Origin: Bacteroidota bacterium
Lineage (GTDB): Bacteria > Bacteroidota > Bacteroidia > Bacteroidales > VadinHA17
Direction: 5' to 3'
DNA: 64,000 bases
Assembly (NCBI GenBank): GCA_011050615.1
Contig: DRFJ01000056.1
Location: forward strand, 1 to 64,000
Position numbers and translations under genes: made by a program. Below, piece after piece: positions 60,584 to 64,000 of this stretch. The notes under the pieces were generated by a model. That model did no database searches. It had not been told where the DNA came from and saw only the letters and a list, made by a program, of their open reading frames with translations. Positions within the stretch are counted from its first letter, which is position 1; every line of letters starts with the position of its first letter.

Positions 60584-61936
60584 TTACCGGATCATCGCAA
60601 TGCTTTCCTCAATTTCTTTATCTGTGAGTGCATGATCTTCAAGCTCTTCCGAGAAGTACTTGTCGTAAGCACTGAGATCAAGGTGGCCGTGCCCTGACAG
60701 GTTAAACAGTATTGTTTGCGGTATGCCGGCCTCATCACATTTGCGTGCCTCATCAATTGCGCCCGTTATGGCATATGTTGATTCAGGGGCAGGTAAGATG
60801 CCTTCGCTCCTGGCAAAAAGGACGCCGTTACGGAAACAGTCCTTCTGTAGTTTTGACCGGGCCTCCATAAGACCGTCTTTGAGCAGCTGGCTTACCAGTA
60901 CTCCTGCTCCATGGTATCTTAATCCACCGGCATGTATTTTTGCAGGAACGAAATTATGCCCCAATGTATACATGGCCAGCAATGGTGTTAGTCCCACTGT
61001 ATCGCCAAAGTCATACATGTACTTTCCTCTCGTAAGTTTTGGGCATGATGCCGGCTCTATGGCAATTGCACGGGTTTTATTACCATTAAGCAGATTTTCC
61101 CTTATGAAGGGGAAAGAGATACCTGAAAAATTGGAACCACCACCGAAACAACCAACTACGATATCGGGGTAGTCACCGGCCTTATTCATCTGTAATAATG
61201 CTTCTTCACCAATTATTGTCTGGTGCAGAAGGACATGATTGAGAACTGAGCCCAGTGAATATTTAACTTCAGCATCTGCGGCAGCTCTTTCAACTGCCTC
61301 GGAGATAGCTATTCCAAGACTCCCGGGGGAAGCAGGGTCTTCAGCCAGTATTTTCCTGCCGGATTCCGTCAGTTCACTGGGTGAAGGTACCACTGTTGCA
61401 TCATAGGTATTCATCATTATCTTACGGTAGGGTTTTTGCTCATAGCTTATCCTTACCATGAATACTTCCAGCTCAATCCCGAAATGCCGGCACGCAAAGC
61501 TCAGGGCAGTTCCCCACTGGCCTGCACCTGTTTCAGTAGTCATCTTCTTAACACCCTCAAGCTTATTGTAATAAGCCTGGGCAATAGCAGTGTTTGCCTT
61601 GTGTGAACCGGCATAACTGCCACCCTCGTATTTATAATAGATCCTGCAGTTTGTGCCTATGGCCTTTTCCAGCGCTGATGCCCTGAATAGGGGACTGGGC
61701 CTGTAACTCCTGTAAAGGTCGAGCACTTCCCCGGGTATGTCAATATATCTTTCTGTTGAAGCTTCCTGTTTAATAAGTCCCATCGGGAAAAGTGCTGCCA
61801 GGTCTTCAGGCTTTATGGGCTCCCTCGTTCCCGGGTGAAGAGGTGGCAGGGGCTTATTGGGCATGTCAGCAATAATGTTATACCACCTTGTTGGCATCTC
61901 CTGTTCAGTTAAAATGAATTTTTTTGTCGTTTTCAT
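60584..61936 (-). CDS. trpB: TrpB2-type tryptophan synthase beta-like PLP-dependent enzyme
   Basis: RPSPLFRASALEKAIGTNCRIYYKYEGGSYAGSHKANTAIAQAYYNKLEGVKKMTTETGAGQWGTALSFACRHFGIELEVFMVRIS; about 450 aa, typical of TrpB2 rather than canonical TrpB. Confidence 0.93.
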   Translation of the reverse strand: MKTTKKFILTEQEMPTRWYNIIADMPNKPLPPLHPGTREPIKPEDLAALFPMGLIKQEASTERYIDIPGEVLDLYRSYRPSPLFRASALEKAIGTNCRIYYKYEGGSYAGSHKANTAIAQAYYNKLEGVKKMTTETGAGQWGTALSFACRHFGIELEVFMVRISYEQKPYRKIMMNTYDATVVPSPSELTESGRKILAEDPASPGSLGIAISEAVERAAADAEVKYSLGSVLNHVLLHQTIIGEEALLQMNKAGDYPDIVVGCFGGGSNFSGISFPFIRENLLNGNKTRAIAIEPASCPKLTRGKYMYDFGDTVGLTPLLAMYTLGHNFVPAKIHAGGLRYHGAGVLVSQLLKDGLMEARSKLQKDCFRNGVLFARSEGILPAPESTYAITGAIDEARKCDEAGIPQTILFNLSGHGHLDLSAYDKYFSEELEDHALTDKEIEESIAMIR

Positions 61937-61984
61937 GATTTTGAGTATTTATGGTTTATAATTATTCCGTGTAAAAACAAAAAA

Positions 61985-62006
61985 GGCACGCTGTGACCAG
62001 CGTGCC
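61985..62006 (-). terminator. Intrinsic (attenuator) terminator upstream of trpB2
   Basis: Minus strand GGCACGCTG-GTCA-CAGCGTGCC-TTTTTT, 9-bp perfect GC-rich stem, tetraloop and T tract, 49 nt upstream of the trpB2 ATG. Confidence 0.93.
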
Positions 62007-62031
62007 TTTTTATGATAATCAGTTATATTAT

Positions 62032-62106
62032 TTACATAACAGCATGGTTCACAGTATGGTTTTTAATACTGCGCCACCACCAGCTATGTAGAATTGTTCT
62101 TTTCAT
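62032..62106 (-). CDS. Putative tryptophan leader peptide MKRTILHSWWWRSIKNHTVNHAVM
   Basis: Minus-strand ATG AAA AGA ACA ATT CTA CAT AGC TGG TGG TGG CGC AGT ATT AAA AAC CAT ACT GTG AAC CAT GCT GTT ATG TAA. Three consecutive Trp codons at 62074-62082, followed by hairpins and a terminator. Below the length cutoff of the supplied ORF track. Confidence 0.87.
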   Translation of the reverse strand: MKRTILHSWWWRSIKNHTVNHAVM

Positions 62107-62257
62107 CGTGACAAATCTAGATATTATTTTCAAAAATACAAGTCATGACAAAAGAATTTCTGTAATTTTAATTTTGTCCCAGAAGCTCAATTTTTTTATC
62201 AGACTCTGAATTACCAGGCACCCGGGACTCAGGAACGAACCACGAGCATGATTTCAT

Positions 62258-63268
62258 TTACCTTCCTGTCTGATAATCAATAAGTCCCTGTTCCTGTATC
62301 CTGCGTGTGAGAATATAGCCATAATCCCTGGATTTTCTTATTTTGCACTGCCCCCATGCAACAGTGGTCCATTCTTTAGCCTGGTGCAGGTTGCCCAGTA
62401 TCTCGTTTATCACTGCCAGGTTATGGGCGGCACGGCCCCTGACCTTTCTCTTATCCGGCTCCAGGGCTCTCTCAAGTGCTGCAATGGCTCTGTCCCAGTC
62501 GTTAAGTTGCATCATTCGCGCTCCTTCAGCAAGGTCATAATTACCCTTTCCTTTTTTAAAATAATCCCTGCCTGCATATATCCAGTCAGGTGTCAGCCGG
62601 CTGCCGTAAAGGGCACCTGCTTCCAGGCTGGCCCGTTCTATAGCTCTTTTCTTGTTAATTATGGCATCAGCTGCCGCTACCACAGAGAGGCCGCTGCCAC
62701 CCCAGTTAATCTGGTGCCTGTACATATATTCGTCAAGAATACTCCTGCTGGCAGGATGATACATCCTGAACCCGCAATTCACAGTAACCAGTCCGCGGGC
62801 TTCAAGGTTCAGCAGGTTATCAGAAACTGCAGCTCCCGTGATTATGAAATCTGAATCGTAGGCCTCCAGTGCTATCAGTGCATCAGAATTATATTTTTCA
62901 CATAAGCTTTCAACTGTTTCCCAGGATAAGGCCCCGGGGAGAAGAGTCCCGATACCTGATCCTTGTAATAATTCAGGGGTTTTTACTACCCTGAACAGGG
63001 CCGAGCCTCGCAGATTTTCATCCAGTCCCCTCAGGACAAACCGGGTGTTCAGGCTGTCCTGTTTCAGACCTTCACCTGTGAGCAAACCTTCCAGCTTGTT
63101 GGCATCAGTGTTGGAAGGTAGTGAACGGTTGACAATGGCTATTGATTTTATTTCATCAGGTACTGTCTTTACTGCCGGTACCAGTACATCAAAACTTATT
63201 CTTGATGCTCCGCATCCCGTTAAGAGGAGAAGGGGAATAATGAGGGCTGTAATTGACGGATTCTTCAT
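62258..63268 (-). CDS. DUF6340-like lipoprotein
   Basis: MKNPSITALIIPLLLLTGC|GASRISFDVLVPA lipobox; SIAIVNRSLPS; SDALIALEAYDSDF; C-terminal TPR-like helices. Confidence 0.75.
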   Translation of the reverse strand: MKNPSITALIIPLLLLTGCGASRISFDVLVPAVKTVPDEIKSIAIVNRSLPSNTDANKLEGLLTGEGLKQDSLNTRFVLRGLDENLRGSALFRVVKTPELLQGSGIGTLLPGALSWETVESLCEKYNSDALIALEAYDSDFIITGAAVSDNLLNLEARGLVTVNCGFRMYHPASRSILDEYMYRHQINWGGSGLSVVAAADAIINKKRAIERASLEAGALYGSRLTPDWIYAGRDYFKKGKGNYDLAEGARMMQLNDWDRAIAALERALEPDKRKVRGRAAHNLAVINEILGNLHQAKEWTTVAWGQCKIRKSRDYGYILTRRIQEQGLIDYQTGR

Positions 63269-63431
63269 GATTACTGCAATTTTTTGATAAATGTACAAAT
63301 AAAATGCCACAGAACTTCAAATTATGATACAGACTGGCAGAGCAGTTAAATTTTGTTAATAAATACATAATCATGGTTTATTTCTGAGAATATTTTATAT
63401 ACTTTAAAAGTAAAACACTAAAATCTTAGCT

Positions 63432-64000
63432 ATGAAAAGGAATATCGTACTCTTATTAATTCTTGCGGGTCTGTTTTTCTCAAACGGATTAATTGGCCAG
63501 CAAAGCCCACAGGATAAAGGGCTGGAAGTAATAACAATGAATGCTATCAAGGCCCAGCTTGAGTTCCTTGCGTCTGACTGGACTGAAGGGCGGGAAACAG
63601 GAACAAGGGGTATTTTTTTGGCAGGTGACTATGTGGCCAGCATGTTTAAATTCTCCGGCGTACCCGGTGGTGGTGATATGGTGAGGTCAATGGGAAGGAG
63701 ATTAATGATGCGTAGTGGAGAGATCCCGCAACCTGAAAGGTCATATTTTCAGAATTTCACCCTTCTCGAAACATTGCCCGGAGGCGAATCAACATTATCA
63801 GTTGTCAGGGACGACAGGACCTATATGTTCCAGGAGAATATTGATTTTACACTCCAGGCTTCATCAACAGCAAACATATCTGGTGAGCTTGTTTTTGTAG
63901 GATATGGAATACAGAATGATGAGTTAGGGATTAACGAGTTGTCAGGAGCTGATCTCAGAGGAAAGATTGCTGTACGCCTTTCGGGACTCCCTGGTATGGG
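63432..64000 (+). CDS. M28-family-like peptidase with PA-type domain, N-terminal part (truncated by window edge)
   Basis: MKRNIVLLLILAGLFFSNGLIGQQSPQDKGLEVITMNAIKAQLEFLASDWTEGRETGTRGIFLAGDYVASMF...ISGELVFVGYGIQNDELGINELSGADLRGKIAVRLSGLPGMG; open to the right edge. Confidence 0.7.
   Translation, partial: MKRNIVLLLILAGLFFSNGLIGQQSPQDKGLEVITMNAIKAQLEFLASDWTEGRETGTRGIFLAGDYVASMFKFSGVPGGGDMVRSMGRRLMMRSGEIPQPERSYFQNFTLLETLPGGESTLSVVRDDRTYMFQENIDFTLQASSTANISGELVFVGYGIQNDELGINELSGADLRGKIAVRLSGLPGM

Larger units (their letters stand above)
61985..62138 (-). promoter_or_regulatory. Candidate trp attenuator/leader region (promoter element, leader ORF, alternative hairpins, terminator)
   Basis: -7-like TATTTTTG at 62131-62138; leader ORF 62032-62106; 1:2 hairpin 62050-62073; antiterminator partners 62046-62054 and 61991-61998; terminator 61985-62006. 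Confidence 0.85.

Noticed and set aside
62012-62209. 65-aa + strand ORF MIISYIIYITAWFTVWFL…
   Set aside because: Antisense to the trp leader/terminator region; hydrophobic by AT composition. The opposite strand explains the sequence far better.
1-64000. CRISPR array, prophage, toxin-antitoxin, secretion or defence island
   Set aside because: Looked for direct-repeat arrays, integrases, transposases and known defence signatures by eye; none supported. RecQ, PHP and GNAT genes alone are not evidence for a defence system.

Overview
This 64 kb window looks like a chromosomal, mostly housekeeping region of a member of the Bacteroidota. That placement is inferred from TAnnTTTG-type promoter elements and from families such as SusB-like GH97, fused E1 alpha/beta, DUF2807 and DUF6340. 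Genes are dense on both strands. I saw no CRISPR array, intact IS/transposase, phage or integrase. Recognisable blocks are: rplU (cut by the left edge); thyA-folA; an E2/E1-fusion/PHP/SDR/SorE-like/polyol-dehydrogenase cluster divergent from a GntR regulator; tig-clpP-clpX; tRNA-Leu(UAG); lptB-tatC; recQ; an ABC exporter; DUF2891-PatB-carA-carB; a TerB-like/ABCG-type ABC protein; rsmA-mgtE; purH; mreBCD-mrdA-rodA; a cyclic-2,3-diphosphoglycerate-synthetase-like GTPase; pgi-gpsA; a Tat-signal superoxide dismutase; a tricorn-like protease; and an orphan TrpB2-type gene. The strongest hidden signal is upstream of trpB2 on the minus strand: an unannotated 24-aa leader ORF, MKRTILHSWWWRSIKNHTVNHAVM, with three consecutive Trp codons. 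It is followed by mutually exclusive hairpins and a strong intrinsic terminator, which together look like a complete tryptophan ribosome-mediated attenuator. The second most interesting item is the oxo-acid-dehydrogenase/polyol-dehydrogenase cluster, with a perfect 7-2-7 inverted repeat at its promoter. All calls come from reading the sequence and the supplied ORFs. No database search or folding software was run.
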